Source: Lachnospiraceae bacterium | GTDB taxonomy: Bacteria; Bacillota; Clostridia; Lachnospirales; Lachnospiraceae | Length of the DNA: 64,000 nucleotides | Reading direction: 5' to 3' | Assembly: GCA_017394885.1 (NCBI GenBank) | Contig: JAFPWO010000021.1 | Location: forward strand, 30,734 to 94,733 | Shown here: piece after piece, positions 17,249 to 25,935 of the stretch | How positions within the stretch are numbered: the stretch's first letter is position 1 | Layout: each line of letters starts with the position of its first letter | Program-made: the position numbers and the translations under genes | Notes under the pieces: generated by a model | What the model was told of the DNA's origin: nothing | Databases searched by the model: none | Seen by the model: only the letters and a program-made list of their open reading frames with translations

Positions 17249-17989
17249 TTGATTCAAGTCCAGAACTTTACCAAAAGCTACGGTGATCATGATGTGGTGA
17301 AGAACATTTCGTTCACCGCGAAGGATGGGGCCATCACGGGCTTCATCGGGCATAACGGCGCCGGAAAGTCCACCACCATCAAAGCGATCACCGGCGTGAT
17401 CAAGCCCACGAAGGGAACGATCCTGGTCAATGGGATCGATATCGTAAAAGAACCGCAGAAAGCGAAATACCAGATCGGCTATGTGTCGGACAGCCCGGAT
17501 CACTTTTTAAGGCTTACCGGGATCGAATATCTCAATTTTATGGCGGATATTTATGATACGCCCGTGGAGGGCAGAGCCGAGTTTATGGAAAGCTACGCGA
17601 AACGCTTCGGCATTTACGAGAAGCTCAATCATTCGCTTTCTTCCTATTCACACGGGATGCGCCAGAAGATCATGATTATCGGCGCGCTGATCCATAATCC
17701 GCCTGTCTGGATCCTGGATGAGCCGATGACGGGCCTGGATCCCCAGTCAGCCTTTGAACTGAAGCAGATGATGCGCGATCATGCGAATAAGGGGAACTCC
17801 GTATTTTTCTCGACTCATGTGCTGGAGGTCGCGGAAAAGCTGTGCGATGAGATCTGCATCATTAAAGGCGGGGAACTGTTATACACCGGTACACTGGACG
17901 ACCTGAAGGCAACGCATAAGTCGCAGGCGTCTCTGGAAAATATATTCCTTGAATTAACGGAAAAGAAAGATGAAACGGAGGAACAGTAA
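17249..17989 (+). CDS. ABC transporter ATP-binding protein
   Basis: 246-residue ATPase of an exporter-type ABC system. Walker A GHNGAGKST, a signature degenerate to YSHGMRQK instead of LSGGQ, Walker B VWILDEP with TGLD D-loop, and switch FSTHVLE are all present. Start is TTG at 17249, correctly spaced from AAGGAG (17234-17239). It overlaps the next gene by one base and is followed by a large permease, so the three genes form one operon. Family members are linked to antimicrobial or lipid export; substrate is not deducible. Confidence 0.92.
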   Translation: MIQVQNFTKSYGDHDVVKNISFTAKDGAITGFIGHNGAGKSTTIKAITGVIKPTKGTILVNGIDIVKEPQKAKYQIGYVSDSPDHFLRLTGIEYLNFMADIYDTPVEGRAEFMESYAKRFGIYEKLNHSLSSYSHGMRQKIMIIGALIHNPPVWILDEPMTGLDPQSAFELKQMMRDHANKGNSVFFSTHVLEVAEKLCDEICIIKGGELLYTGTLDDLKATHKSQASLENIFLELTEKKDETEEQ

Positions 17990-18315
17990 TGTTTGAACAG
18001 TATGGACAGTATATCATTCTTGCGTGTGCATTGTATTGTGTTATCATGGGCGTCAGGACCCTCCTTACCGGAAAAACGACTGCGCGGGAAGAAGCGAGAC
18101 TCAAGGATTTTTCGGAGAGATCAGCGAAAAGATACCGTCTGATCTCTGCCATTCTGAATATTCTGGGCGGCATCTTCCTTGCCGTCATTTCGGTCATCAA
18201 AATGCTGAATCCGAATATGGATAAGCAGGTATATAAGATTATCTGCCTGGTGGTCCTGCTCGTGCTGGTTGCTGTTTATTTCATCAACTGGGCTATCTGC
18301 AAGAAAGACAACTAA
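17989..18315 (+). CDS. Small membrane protein of the ABC operon
   Basis: 108 residues with three hydrophobic segments (about 8-24, 45-67, 78-98) and a basic stretch between the first two. Its ATG shares a base with the upstream ATPase stop and its stop is 2 bp before the permease start, so it is translationally coupled to both and is likely an accessory subunit. I do not recognise a named family. Confidence 0.8.
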   Translation: MFEQYGQYIILACALYCVIMGVRTLLTGKTTAREEARLKDFSERSAKRYRLISAILNILGGIFLAVISVIKMLNPNMDKQVYKIICLVVLLVLVAVYFINWAICKKDN

Positions 18316-18317
18316 GT

Positions 18318-20018
18318 ATGGAATCGAAGATAACTGGTCTCTCAAAAGTCAGGAAGCTTATCACCGTTCTGCAGAAATGCAGCGGTAAAGCGTCTGTCGG
18401 GGACGGAGCGCTGATTTCGCCGAAAGCGGCGAAGTTGCTGGCCAATATCGGGATGCTGGTCCTGACCGGGATCCTGGCATTTGCTGCGTATTATATACAG
18501 CCAAAGATCTCCCTTTTCATTTCACTGGAGAGCCTGGCGAAGTCTCTGATGCTGATCCTTTTATTCCTGAGCTTTATCCTGGCGGTCAAGGATCTGGTTA
18601 CGGTGCTGTATACGGCGGATGATCTGCCGCTGCTTCTTCCGATGCCGTTTTCTCCGAACCAGATCGTCATGGCAAAGCTGTCGGTAGCCGCGCGGTTTCC
18701 GGTGATCCTGAGCTTTATGCTCATGAATTCCGTATGCCTGGGCTACGGGATCCGGCAGGGTGCGGGGGCAACGTTTATCATCGGGACCGTGATCTCCAGC
18801 ATCCTGATCCCGGTCACCGGAATTGCCTTGGCGACGCTTCTGATCGTCATCATTTTCCGGGTGTTCGGCTTTATCCGGAACCGCGATGTTACCGTGGCGC
18901 TGGGCGGCATATTTACGCTGGTCATGATCGGCGTGTATATTTTTGTCAGCAAGAAGTTCCAGAAGGGAGATTCTTCACAGGCTGTGGAAGCGTTCTCGGC
19001 CCTGGCTATGGCTGCCATGGCTGTCCCGAACATTGCTTACATGAGCTGGTTCATGTTTGGCGGAAACATTCTGGATCTTCTGATCAGCGTGGGGATCTCC
19101 GCTGCCGTGATCATTCTTTCGTTTCTTGCGGTCAGGCTGTTCTACCTGTCTGCCGCGCTTGCGATGCAGAACAGCGGCACAAATAATAAAGCCGTAACCA
19201 AAGCTGCGCTTGCGGGCAGCGGGAAAGCCGATGCGGTGAAGGCACTGACGATCTATGAGGCAAAGAATACCAGAAGGAATCCGGCCTATCTGATCTACGG
19301 ATTTGCCATGACCTTCCTCTGGCCGGCGCTGATGATACTGCCGATACTGCTTGACAATAATTCCATCGTGGATTCGGTGTCGCTTCCGCTGGATTTGAAA
19401 ACGGCACTGATCTGTGCCCTGCTCCTCGGGATCATCGGCTCCTTATTTGCCTGTGCCTTTAATATACTGCCGGCCACCGCGTTCTCACGGGAAGGAAACA
19501 CCTTCAGCATCGTGAAGACCCTGCCTATCGATTTTCAGGATTACTATAAGAGTAAGCGGAACTATGCGATGCGCATCTGTTCTCTGGGAAGCGTGCTCTA
19601 TATCATCATTATCGGTATTGTCGGTGTGGTATTGGGTGTGATCACGATCGCAAACAGCTGGGTCATTCTTGCGGGAGCGCTGGTGTGCTTCCTGCTCAAC
19701 CTGATCCTGGTCAACTGCATGCTCCTGAAGAACGCGAAAAAGCCGTACCTCACATGGGATACGGAAACGGAGATCTCCAGGAAACTCTGCTGGATCAACA
19801 TTTTATGCGTGATTATCGGCATCGTCGCGATCGGCGCATTCTTCGTGTTTATCGTGTTTTCCCCGATGCTCTTCGGACCGGGGGCGGCTTCCGGCAAGGA
19901 ATCGCTGATCGTGTTCGGAGGCTCTGCCGGACTGGTGGCCGTACTCTTTGCAGCGGCGTTTTTGGTGAATCATTATGCGGTGAAAAAAGGTGCCGATAAG
20001 CTTCTGAAATATGAATAA
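18318..20018 (+). CDS. ABC transporter permease (exporter type)
   Basis: 566-residue polytopic protein with about twelve hydrophobic segments, organised as a tandem of ABC-2-like membrane regions. It opens with a cytoplasmic stretch containing SKVRKLITVLQK, and LPLLLPMPFSPNQIVMAKL is a cytoplasmic coupling loop typical of this permease class. It follows the ATPase and small membrane protein with 2 bp spacing. It probably exports a hydrophobic or peptide substrate; which one is unknown. Confidence 0.85.
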   Translation: MESKITGLSKVRKLITVLQKCSGKASVGDGALISPKAAKLLANIGMLVLTGILAFAAYYIQPKISLFISLESLAKSLMLILLFLSFILAVKDLVTVLYTADDLPLLLPMPFSPNQIVMAKLSVAARFPVILSFMLMNSVCLGYGIRQGAGATFIIGTVISSILIPVTGIALATLLIVIIFRVFGFIRNRDVTVALGGIFTLVMIGVYIFVSKKFQKGDSSQAVEAFSALAMAAMAVPNIAYMSWFMFGGNILDLLISVGISAAVIILSFLAVRLFYLSAALAMQNSGTNNKAVTKAALAGSGKADAVKALTIYEAKNTRRNPAYLIYGFAMTFLWPALMILPILLDNNSIVDSVSLPLDLKTALICALLLGIIGSLFACAFNILPATAFSREGNTFSIVKTLPIDFQDYYKSKRNYAMRICSLGSVLYIIIIGIVGVVLGVITIANSWVILAGALVCFLLNLILVNCMLLKNAKKPYLTWDTETEISRKLCWINILCVIIGIVAIGAFFVFIVFSPMLFGPGAASGKESLIVFGGSAGLVAVLFAAAFLVNHYAVKKGADKLLKYE

Positions 20019-20050
20019 ACGGGCAGGCTTTTGCATTTCTCCCTGTTTTT
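20017..20050 (+). terminator. Weak terminator after the ABC operon
   Basis: AAACGGG (about 20017-20023) faces CCCTGTTTTT (20041-20050) with one bulge, ending in a T-run. Imperfect stem, low confidence. Confidence 0.35.
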
Positions 20051-20102
20051 GTCAAGGAGTTGCGCTGCTTCATATTCTTCTTAAGCTTTCTTTCGGAAAT
20101 AC

Positions 20103-20132
20103 TTGAACGAATCGCCCCGCATAGTGTATTAT
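20103..20132 (+). promoter_or_regulatory. Promoter of the class II aldolase gene, with possible operator
   Basis: TTGAAC (20103-20108), 18-bp spacer, TATTAT (20127-20132). Just downstream, ATTGA (20142-20146) and TCAAT (20156-20160) flank AACGTT, reminiscent of a LacI-family site but imperfect. Confidence 0.6.
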
Positions 20133-20184
20133 TAAATCAATATTGAGGCAACGTTTCAATAGTACAGAAGAGAGGAGAGACACT

Positions 20185-20880
20185 ATGTCACAAATCAAGC
20201 AGGAATGGAAACAGAAAGCACTGGAAGCGACCTATCGCTATTATGACCTCGGGCTGAGCACGTCCCGCGACTCCGGCGACGTCAGTGTCCGCGATCCGGA
20301 AACCGGACTGATCTATATCGATCCCAGACCGAACGCGAATTTCAAGATCGTTCCGAACTGGAGAAGCATCACGATTGACGACATCGTTGTTATTGATATC
20401 GACGGCAACATTCTGGAAGGCGGCGCGACCGGCGACAAGAAGCCGACCATCGAGGTCCCGATGCACCTGGCGATCTACAGAGCCCGCCCGGAGACCGGCT
20501 GCATCGTCCACTCGCATGCGCTCTACACAGGCGTTTTTGCGGCGACAGGCGAAGATATCCCCGCCGCCCTTCTGGAAACAGTTCTGAATGCAGGCGGCGA
20601 AATCCGATGCGCGGAATACGGCCCGGTGTCTTCCCAGCTGCTCGGTGACAATATCGTCAAGGCGCTCGGCAAAGACCGCAACGCGGCGCTCCTTCGCCAG
20701 CACGGCGCGGTCTATATCGGAAAGGATATCGATACCGCGTTCATGTGTGCGGAATACACCGAAAGATCCGCGCACGTCGCCCTGCTTGCCCGGGCGGCCG
20801 GAATGAAGCTCATCCCGATGCCGACCACGAAAGAAGAGCTGTTTGACCCGTCCATCTTTGATGAACTCGATGTGATCTGA
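20185..20880 (+). CDS. Class II aldolase / sugar-phosphate epimerase family protein
   Basis: 231-residue zinc enzyme of the AraD/FucA superfamily (L-ribulose-5-phosphate 4-epimerase, L-fuculose-1-phosphate aldolase and relatives). Zinc ligands are seen in HSHALYTGVFA and LLRQHGAVYIG; the N-terminal WRSITIDDIVVIDIDGNILEGG block is typical. ATG 20185 follows AGGAGAG; an ORF extension to 20143 would lie in the promoter leader. The gene stands alone between its own promoter and a strong terminator, so neighbours do not fix the sugar. Confidence 0.87.
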   Translation: MSQIKQEWKQKALEATYRYYDLGLSTSRDSGDVSVRDPETGLIYIDPRPNANFKIVPNWRSITIDDIVVIDIDGNILEGGATGDKKPTIEVPMHLAIYRARPETGCIVHSHALYTGVFAATGEDIPAALLETVLNAGGEIRCAEYGPVSSQLLGDNIVKALGKDRNAALLRQHGAVYIGKDIDTAFMCAEYTERSAHVALLARAAGMKLIPMPTTKEELFDPSIFDELDVI

Positions 20881-20909
20881 TCCGGCGCAGGATCCGGCTG
20901 TACGATCCA

Positions 20910-20940
20910 GACCACGGCGTTTCGGCGCCGTGGTCTTTTC
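20910..20940 (+). terminator. Intrinsic terminator after the aldolase
   Basis: GACCACGGCG (20910-20919) pairs perfectly with CGCCGTGGTC (20926-20935), loop TTTCGG, then TTTT. Confidence 0.9.
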
Positions 20941-20945
20941 TGCTC

Positions 20946-20974
20946 TTGAATGCCGCGCCGAAATGGTGTATGAT
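20946..20974 (+). promoter_or_regulatory. Promoter of the TraX-like gene
   Basis: TTGAAT (20946-20951), 17-bp spacer, TATGAT (20969-20974). The start codon is only 24 bp downstream, giving a short leader with a poor Shine-Dalgarno. Confidence 0.65.
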
Positions 20975-20997
20975 GCGGCTGAGGCTGAAAGAAATCG

Positions 20998-21735
20998 ATG
21001 AAGAAAAGATTAAATTCCAATCAGATCAAGCTGATTGCCATTATTGCGATGACGATCGATCACCTGACCTGGACGCTGTTCCCGGGAACGCAGGCGGTCT
21101 GGTATGTCTTTGCGCTGCACATCATCGGACGGCTGACCGCGCCGATCATGTGGTTTTTTATTGCGGAGGGCTGTCACTACACGCATGACATGGGAAAGTA
21201 TATCGGGCGGCTGTTCCTGTTTGCCGTTATTTCGCACTTTGCCTATGATTTCGCGTTCGGTATCCCCTTCCTGCCGCTTTCCACAGGCATATTTAACCAG
21301 ACGAGCGTGATGTGGTCGCTGGCGTTCGCGCCGGTGCTGGTCGTGATCTGCCGGCAGGAAAAGATCCCGCAGTGGGCGAAGATCCTGAGCATTATTGCGG
21401 TCTGCCTGATCACCTTCCCGTCCGACTGGTCCAGCATCGCGGTCATGTGCCCCTTCTTCCTGTTCGCGCACCGAGGGAATTTCAGACGGCAGGCGGCGGA
21501 TATCGTGATCTGGTCGTTCATCTACGCGGCGGTCTATTTTATCTTCCTGGATAAGCTGTACGGCGTGCTGCAGATGTTCACCTTCCTGACGATCCCGATC
21601 CTGGCGCAGTATAACGGCGAGCGGGGCCGATGGACCGGTATGAAGTGGCTGTTTTATATTTATTATCCGGCGCATCTGTTTGTGATCGGCCTGATCCGGC
21701 TGGCGCTGCACGGGAATATTTCAACGATCTTTTAG
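20998..21735 (+). CDS. TraX-family membrane protein
   Basis: 245-residue protein with about seven or eight membrane helices. The opening NQIKLIAIIAMTIDHLTW and RLTAPIMWFFIAEGCHYTHD are characteristic of the TraX family, named for the F-plasmid pilin N-acetyltransferase but widespread on chromosomes of non-conjugative Firmicutes, where an acyltransferase role is assumed and unproven. No conjugation genes are nearby, so a plasmid link should not be inferred. The brnQ start is 59 bp downstream and may share the transcript. Confidence 0.85.
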   Translation: MKKRLNSNQIKLIAIIAMTIDHLTWTLFPGTQAVWYVFALHIIGRLTAPIMWFFIAEGCHYTHDMGKYIGRLFLFAVISHFAYDFAFGIPFLPLSTGIFNQTSVMWSLAFAPVLVVICRQEKIPQWAKILSIIAVCLITFPSDWSSIAVMCPFFLFAHRGNFRRQAADIVIWSFIYAAVYFIFLDKLYGVLQMFTFLTIPILAQYNGERGRWTGMKWLFYIYYPAHLFVIGLIRLALHGNISTIF

Positions 21736-21794
21736 GAGATGGAATAAAAGGCAAGGCAGTGGCCGCTGCCGGCCCGGTTATGGAGAAAAGAGCG

Positions 21795-23117
21795 ATGAGT
21801 AAGAGGGGTTTCGGAAAAAAAGACTTTGTCAATGCGCTGGTGGTTGGCTTTGCTTTATTTGCGACCTTCTTCGGGGCCGGAAATCTGATCTTTCCGCCGG
21901 TGCTCGGCCTGAATGCCGGCAAAAGCTGGCTGGCAAGCTTTTTTCCTTATCTGATCTCCGACGCGGGGATAGCTATCGTGGGGGTCCTTGCGGTGGTCAA
22001 GATCGGGGGCAGCATGGAAGACCAGCTGTCCCAGCTGGGAAAATGGCCCTCCCGGATACTCTGCGTGATCCTGATGATGCTGATCGGTCCTTTGGTGACA
22101 ATCCCGCGGACAGGCGCCACCACCTATGAAATGAGTGCGCAGCCGCTGTTTCCCGGCCTGAGCTCCTGGGTATTTTCCGCATTCTTTTTCGCTGTCGTAG
22201 CACTGCTGACGATCAAGCCGGCGGCGGTCGTGGACATTATCGGAAAGTATCTGACGCCGGTCCTGCTGCTGGCGCTGGCGGTACTGTGCGTCAAAGGCAT
22301 CGTGGCTCCGCTCGGAACGCCGGTTGAGAGCCGGATCCCGGGAGAGGAGGTCCGAAACGGACTGATCTACGGGTATCAGACTCTGGACGCGCTGGTCGCG
22401 GTTCCGCTTGCCATGATCATTATCAAAAGCGTGAAGGACAAGGGCTACCGCGAAAAGCGGGAGATAGCCGGGATGGTTTCCGTCTCCAGCGCTGTGGCTT
22501 TTGTGGGCCTGCTGGCGGTTTATGCGGGACTGAGTTACCTGGGAGCTACGGTGTCGGGAGAAGCGCTGACGGAGCTGAGCGGGACGGAGCTGGTGGTGGA
22601 GATCACCGGACGGCTCCTGCAGCGGGCGGGTATCGTCATATTGGGCGTTATCGTACTGATGGCGTGCCTGACCACCGCGATCGGCACCACCAGCGCCGTG
22701 ACGGAATATCTGTGCACCCTGATGAAGAATAAGCTGTCCTACGGCAAAATGGTGGTGGCGATGTGCGTCCTGAGCTATCTGCTCTGCAACCTCGGCACCA
22801 GCCAGATCATTGCCCTGGCGGAGCCGATGCTGACGTTGATCTATCCTGTCTTTTTAACGCAGATCTTCCTGGTCTTCTTTTCGAAGCGGATCAAAACGCC
22901 CTGGGTCTTCCGCTGCTCCGCCATCGGCGCGGCGCTCTTTATGGCGGCCGATCTTTTGTACAGCAAATTCGGGATCCTGGATCTGCCTTTCCTGAAAGCC
23001 GTTCCGCTGGAGAGCCTGGGGCTGGGCTGGGTCCTGCCGGCTGTTGTCGGAGGCATTATCGGTGCTTTCATCCGCCCGAAGGCCGAGCCGGCGGAAAAGA
23101 CGGATGCGGCGGCTTGA
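21795..23117 (+). CDS. brnQ: Branched-chain amino acid carrier (LIV-II)
   Basis: 440-residue Na+ or H+ symporter for leucine, isoleucine and valine, with about 12 hydrophobic helices. Family blocks: FALFATFFGAGNLIFPP near the N-terminus, PRTGATTYEM, and GYQTLDALVAVPLAMII. Start ATG 21795 is chosen because GGAG lies 9 nt upstream; ATG 21780 in frame has no Shine-Dalgarno, and the longer open frame to 21630 overlaps the TraX gene. The length matches the family (430-450). Confidence 0.92.
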   Translation: MSKRGFGKKDFVNALVVGFALFATFFGAGNLIFPPVLGLNAGKSWLASFFPYLISDAGIAIVGVLAVVKIGGSMEDQLSQLGKWPSRILCVILMMLIGPLVTIPRTGATTYEMSAQPLFPGLSSWVFSAFFFAVVALLTIKPAAVVDIIGKYLTPVLLLALAVLCVKGIVAPLGTPVESRIPGEEVRNGLIYGYQTLDALVAVPLAMIIIKSVKDKGYREKREIAGMVSVSSAVAFVGLLAVYAGLSYLGATVSGEALTELSGTELVVEITGRLLQRAGIVILGVIVLMACLTTAIGTTSAVTEYLCTLMKNKLSYGKMVVAMCVLSYLLCNLGTSQIIALAEPMLTLIYPVFLTQIFLVFFSKRIKTPWVFRCSAIGAALFMAADLLYSKFGILDLPFLKAVPLESLGLGWVLPAVVGGIIGAFIRPKAEPAEKTDAAA

Positions 23118-23177
23118 GGAAAAAACGGGCCGGGATCGTCCGGCGGATCTCTTCCGGTCCGGATTCTTTCCGGAAGC

Positions 23178-23207
23178 TTGACTGTCCCGCATCAAATATA
23201 GTATGAT
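23178..23207 (+). promoter_or_regulatory. Promoter of the RsbW-like/STAS pair
   Basis: TTGACT (23178-23183), 18-bp spacer, TATGAT (23202-23207). This placement rules out the in-frame ATG at 23203 as a translation start. Confidence 0.65.
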
Positions 23208-23238
23208 TCAATCTGACGATTTCACAGGAGATATTCGC

Positions 23239-23850
23239 ATGAAGACAGAGACTGTTATCATTACCAGCCGGGGATCGGGGATGGCCGAAGCGCTTCTGGC
23301 CACCGAAAAGCTTGGCGCGGACAATGGACTGGCAAAGAAGGAAAAGCTCCGGCTCCGTCTGCTGTCGGAGGAACTGATCGGCCTGATGCGGGGCATTGCC
23401 GGCGATGTGGAAGCGCTCTACTGGGTAGAACAGGCGGAGAAGAAATATGAGCTTCATCTCAAGGCAAACGTCCCTATGGCTCCGGAGATCCGCCGGCAGC
23501 TGCTGGCTGCCTCCAGCAGCGGGAAAAACGCGGCGGCGCGCGGCTTTATGGGAAAACTCCGGGAGATGATCGCCTTTTTGACCCTGTCCGATGAACAGTC
23601 TGCGCTGGCCAGCGCATCGATGGACCTGATGAGCATGGGCGGCCCGGCCGGCTATGATGCCGGGTTGACTTCCTACATCTGGTCCCTGAACTGCTACAAA
23701 GCCGGGGTAAGGCAGCGGATGGCAGAAGGCGGAGCGGCTGAAAATGACTGGGAAGTGCTGGAAAGATCCATCGTCGCCAATCTGTCCGATGAGGTCATTG
23801 TCCGGATCGTGGGCAGTGAAGCGGAAATCATTATCGCCAAGACGTTTTAA
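23239..23850 (+). CDS. RsbW-like ATP-binding protein (anti-sigma kinase family)
   Basis: 203 residues. The segment KLRLRLLSEELIGLMRGI resembles the N-box helix of GHKL ATPases of the RsbW/SpoIIAB type, and the protein is followed 41 bp later by a STAS-domain partner, the classic anti-sigma/antagonist pairing. The rest is diverged: I cannot point to a clear G1 or G2 ATP box, and a central insertion (SSSGKNAAARGFMGKLREM) is not standard. Clostridial proteins of this form are commonly annotated as ATP-binding proteins. No sigma factor gene is adjacent, so the target is unknown. ATG 23239 follows CAGGAGA. Confidence 0.65.
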   Translation: MKTETVIITSRGSGMAEALLATEKLGADNGLAKKEKLRLRLLSEELIGLMRGIAGDVEALYWVEQAEKKYELHLKANVPMAPEIRRQLLAASSSGKNAAARGFMGKLREMIAFLTLSDEQSALASASMDLMSMGGPAGYDAGLTSYIWSLNCYKAGVRQRMAEGGAAENDWEVLERSIVANLSDEVIVRIVGSEAEIIIAKTF

Positions 23851-23891
23851 TATCGAATCAACACGGAGAGAAAAACAAGGAGGACTATCAT

Positions 23892-24188
23892 ATGATTATT
23901 CATAAAACTCTCAACGGCAGCGAACTGACTCTGGCCATTGAAGGACGTCTGGATACCATCACGGCTCCGGATCTGGAAAGCGTTCTGACGGAGTCCCTGG
24001 AAGGAGTAACCGACCTCATCTTTGATTTCAGCGAACTGGAGTACATTTCCTCGGCCGGCCTGCGGGTCCTGCTCTTTGCGCAGAAGACGATGAACAAGCA
24101 GGGCAGTATGAAGGTAACAAATGTGAACGAGACCATTATGGAGATCTTCGAAGTTACCAGCTTTACGGATATCCTGACCATCGAATAA
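23892..24188 (+). CDS. STAS-domain anti-sigma factor antagonist
   Basis: 98-residue single STAS domain of the SpoIIAA/RsbV family. EGRLDTITAPDLESVL, LIFDFSELEYISSAGLRVLL with the phospho-acceptor serine at S53 or S54, and the C-terminal VTSFTDILTIE match the fold end to end. A very strong Shine-Dalgarno (AAGGAGG) suggests it is made in excess over its upstream kinase-like partner. Such proteins release a sigma factor, or another regulator, when unphosphorylated. Confidence 0.93.
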   Translation: MIIHKTLNGSELTLAIEGRLDTITAPDLESVLTESLEGVTDLIFDFSELEYISSAGLRVLLFAQKTMNKQGSMKVTNVNETIMEIFEVTSFTDILTIE

Positions 24189-24193
24189 GACAG

Positions 24194-24240
24194 GGACGCA
24201 AAGAGAGAGGGGGCCGCCGGCCCCCTCTCTCTTTGCGTCC
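24194..24240. terminator. Perfect 22-bp inverted repeat, probable bidirectional transcription stop
   Basis: Bases 24194-24215 are the exact reverse complement of 24219-24240, with a GCC loop. It lies between convergent genes (STAS and the AGCS symporter). There is no T-run, only TTTCC, so termination may depend on hairpin strength alone. Confidence 0.65.
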
Positions 24241-24286
24241 TTTCCGCATCCCGCCGGAGCAGTGCTGCTTCTGCGTTTTGACGGGT

Positions 24287-25695
24287 TTATTCTTTCTTTG
24301 CGAAATGTTCTTTCGTGATCTTTATGACCGTCCCTGAGAGCAGCAGGAGAGCGATCAGGTTCGGCAGCGCCATCAGGCCGTTGAGGGCATCGCCGATATC
24401 CCAGACGACCTTCAGCCCCAACGTAGAGCCGATCACCAGTACGACACAGAACAGGATCTTATAGATCAGCGTGGCAGGCCTCGCTGCCCTGCCGAAGAGA
24501 AATTCGCAGCAGCGGGCGCCGTACAGGGACCAGCTGAGAATCGTCGAAAGCGCGAACAGGCTCAGGCCGACCGCGATGACGATCGCGGCGATCCTGCCGC
24601 CGAATATACCGGAAAAGGCAGAGACGACCATCTCTGCGCCATGGCTTGCGCCCCAGTCGATCCCGTTCATCCCGACCTGTCCGGACAGCCCCGTAAGGAG
24701 CGCCAGGCTGGTCAGCGTGCAGATGACGATGGAGTCCATGAACACTTCGAAGATCCCGTACAGGCCCTGCTTCACCGGATCGGTCTCCGAGGTGGCGGCA
24801 TGGGCGATCGGTGCGGAGCCGAGGCCGGCCTCATTGGAAAAGACGCCGCGCGCGATCCCTTTCTGGATGGTGAGCATGATGCCTGCGCCGAGCGCGCCGC
24901 CGGCAACAGCCTTCGGGTTGAAGGCGCCGGTAAAGATCGCGCCGAGCACGCCGCCGAGCTGGCCGATATTCCCGAAGATCACGATCAGGGCGGCAATGAT
25001 ATAGATCACTGCCATAAACGGAACCAGTTTTTCGGTTACGGCGCCGATACGCTTGATGCCGCCGATGATCACCGCCGCGGCAAAAACCGCGACGATCACG
25101 CCGATCACAATGCGGAAGGTACTGCCGGAGGCATCGCCGCCGAAAGCCGATACCGCGGTCCCGATGGCCGTCGCGATCGAGTCGACCTGCGTCGTATTGC
25201 CGATGCCGAAGGAGGCGACCATTCCGAAGAAGGCAAAGACGAAAGACAGCCAGATCCAGCTCTTCCCCAGGCCGTTTTTGATATAGTACATCGGGCCGCC
25301 GACCCAGTCTCCCTGCTTATTCCTTTCGCGGAACTTAACGGCCAGCAGCACCTCGGCGTATTTGGTGACCATACCGACCAGTGCCGAGATCCACAGCCAG
25401 AAGACCGCGCCGGGGCCGCCGATGAAGATGGCGCCGGTGACGCCGGCGATATTGCCGGTGCCGACGGTACCGGCCAGCGCCGTCGTCATCGCCTGGAACG
25501 GCGTGACTTCCCCTTGCCGGCTGCCTGCTGATGAAAGATCTTCCCGACGGTGTTTTTCATCGCATAGCCGAACCGGCCAAACTGCAGGAAGCCGGACCGG
25601 ATGCTCAGATACAGCCCGGTGCCCACCAGCAGGATCAGCATGACGGGCCCCCACGCGAAATCATCGACTGCCGTGACTATTTCCGCAAATGTCAT
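24287..25695 (-). pseudogene. AGCS-family sodium:alanine/glycine symporter, frameshifted
   Basis: Amino-acid:Na+ symporter (AlsT/AGCS family, about 12 helices). The true N-terminus is MTFAEIVTAVDDFAWGP at 25695, reading to KNTVGKIFHQQAAGKG; there the frame breaks and the family sequence continues in another frame as EVTPFQAMTTALAGTVGTGN to the stop at 24287. The break sits at the four C of 25510-25513 (GGGG in the gene); one extra G would restore a single intact protein of about 469 residues. So this is either a single-base assembly error or a recent null mutation. A glycine riboswitch precedes the gene, so glycine is the likely substrate. Confidence 0.88.
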
Positions 25696-25743
25696 AATAT
25701 TTCCTCCCCTTCTTCCTCCGGCAAAGCCATCTGCCGATCCGTC

Positions 25744-25801
25744 CGCAAAAGAGAAATGAGCGTTTCCCGTGCGGCTCCCGGCCGCACAACAGAAACGCTC
25801 A
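25744..25801 (-). terminator. Riboswitch-controlled terminator of the AGCS gene
   Basis: On the minus strand, TGAGCGTTTC (25801-25792) pairs with GAAACGCTCA (25766-25757), enclosing a second stem GTGCGGC/GCCGCAC, followed by a T-rich stretch. It lies between the glycine aptamer and the coding start, the position of an expression platform. Confidence 0.75.
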
Positions 25802-25804
25802 CCT

Positions 25805-25894
25805 ATACGCGGTTCTGTCCTTTTGCCTGAGAGATCGGCGGCTGCTTTGCCTTACACCTTCGGCGCTTCGGTAACGAAGACTCTCCAGATACGC
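25805..25894 (-). ncRNA. Glycine riboswitch aptamer (single)
   Basis: Read on the minus strand the leader contains GGAGAG, ACCGAAGCGCCGAAGG, GGCAAAG and then CTCTCAGGCAAAAGGACAG, the highly conserved core of the glycine aptamer. Only one aptamer is visible before the terminator hairpin, whereas many are tandem. Genetic logic is probably off-switching of transcription by a terminator, or on-switching through an antiterminator, for a glycine/alanine symporter; the sequence alone does not settle which. Confidence 0.88.
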
Positions 25895-25935
25895 TTTTCT
25901 GCACGGAATGATCCATGCGAAAAATATTGTCGCTC

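Noticed and set aside
20998..21735. TraX-like gene as evidence of a conjugative element
   Set aside because: No relaxase, type IV secretion, integrase or attachment repeat is nearby; chromosomal TraX-family genes are common in Firmicutes.
23203..23238. Upstream in-frame ATG for the RsbW-like gene
   Set aside because: It lies on the promoter -10 and would be at or before the transcription start; ATG 23239 has a Shine-Dalgarno.
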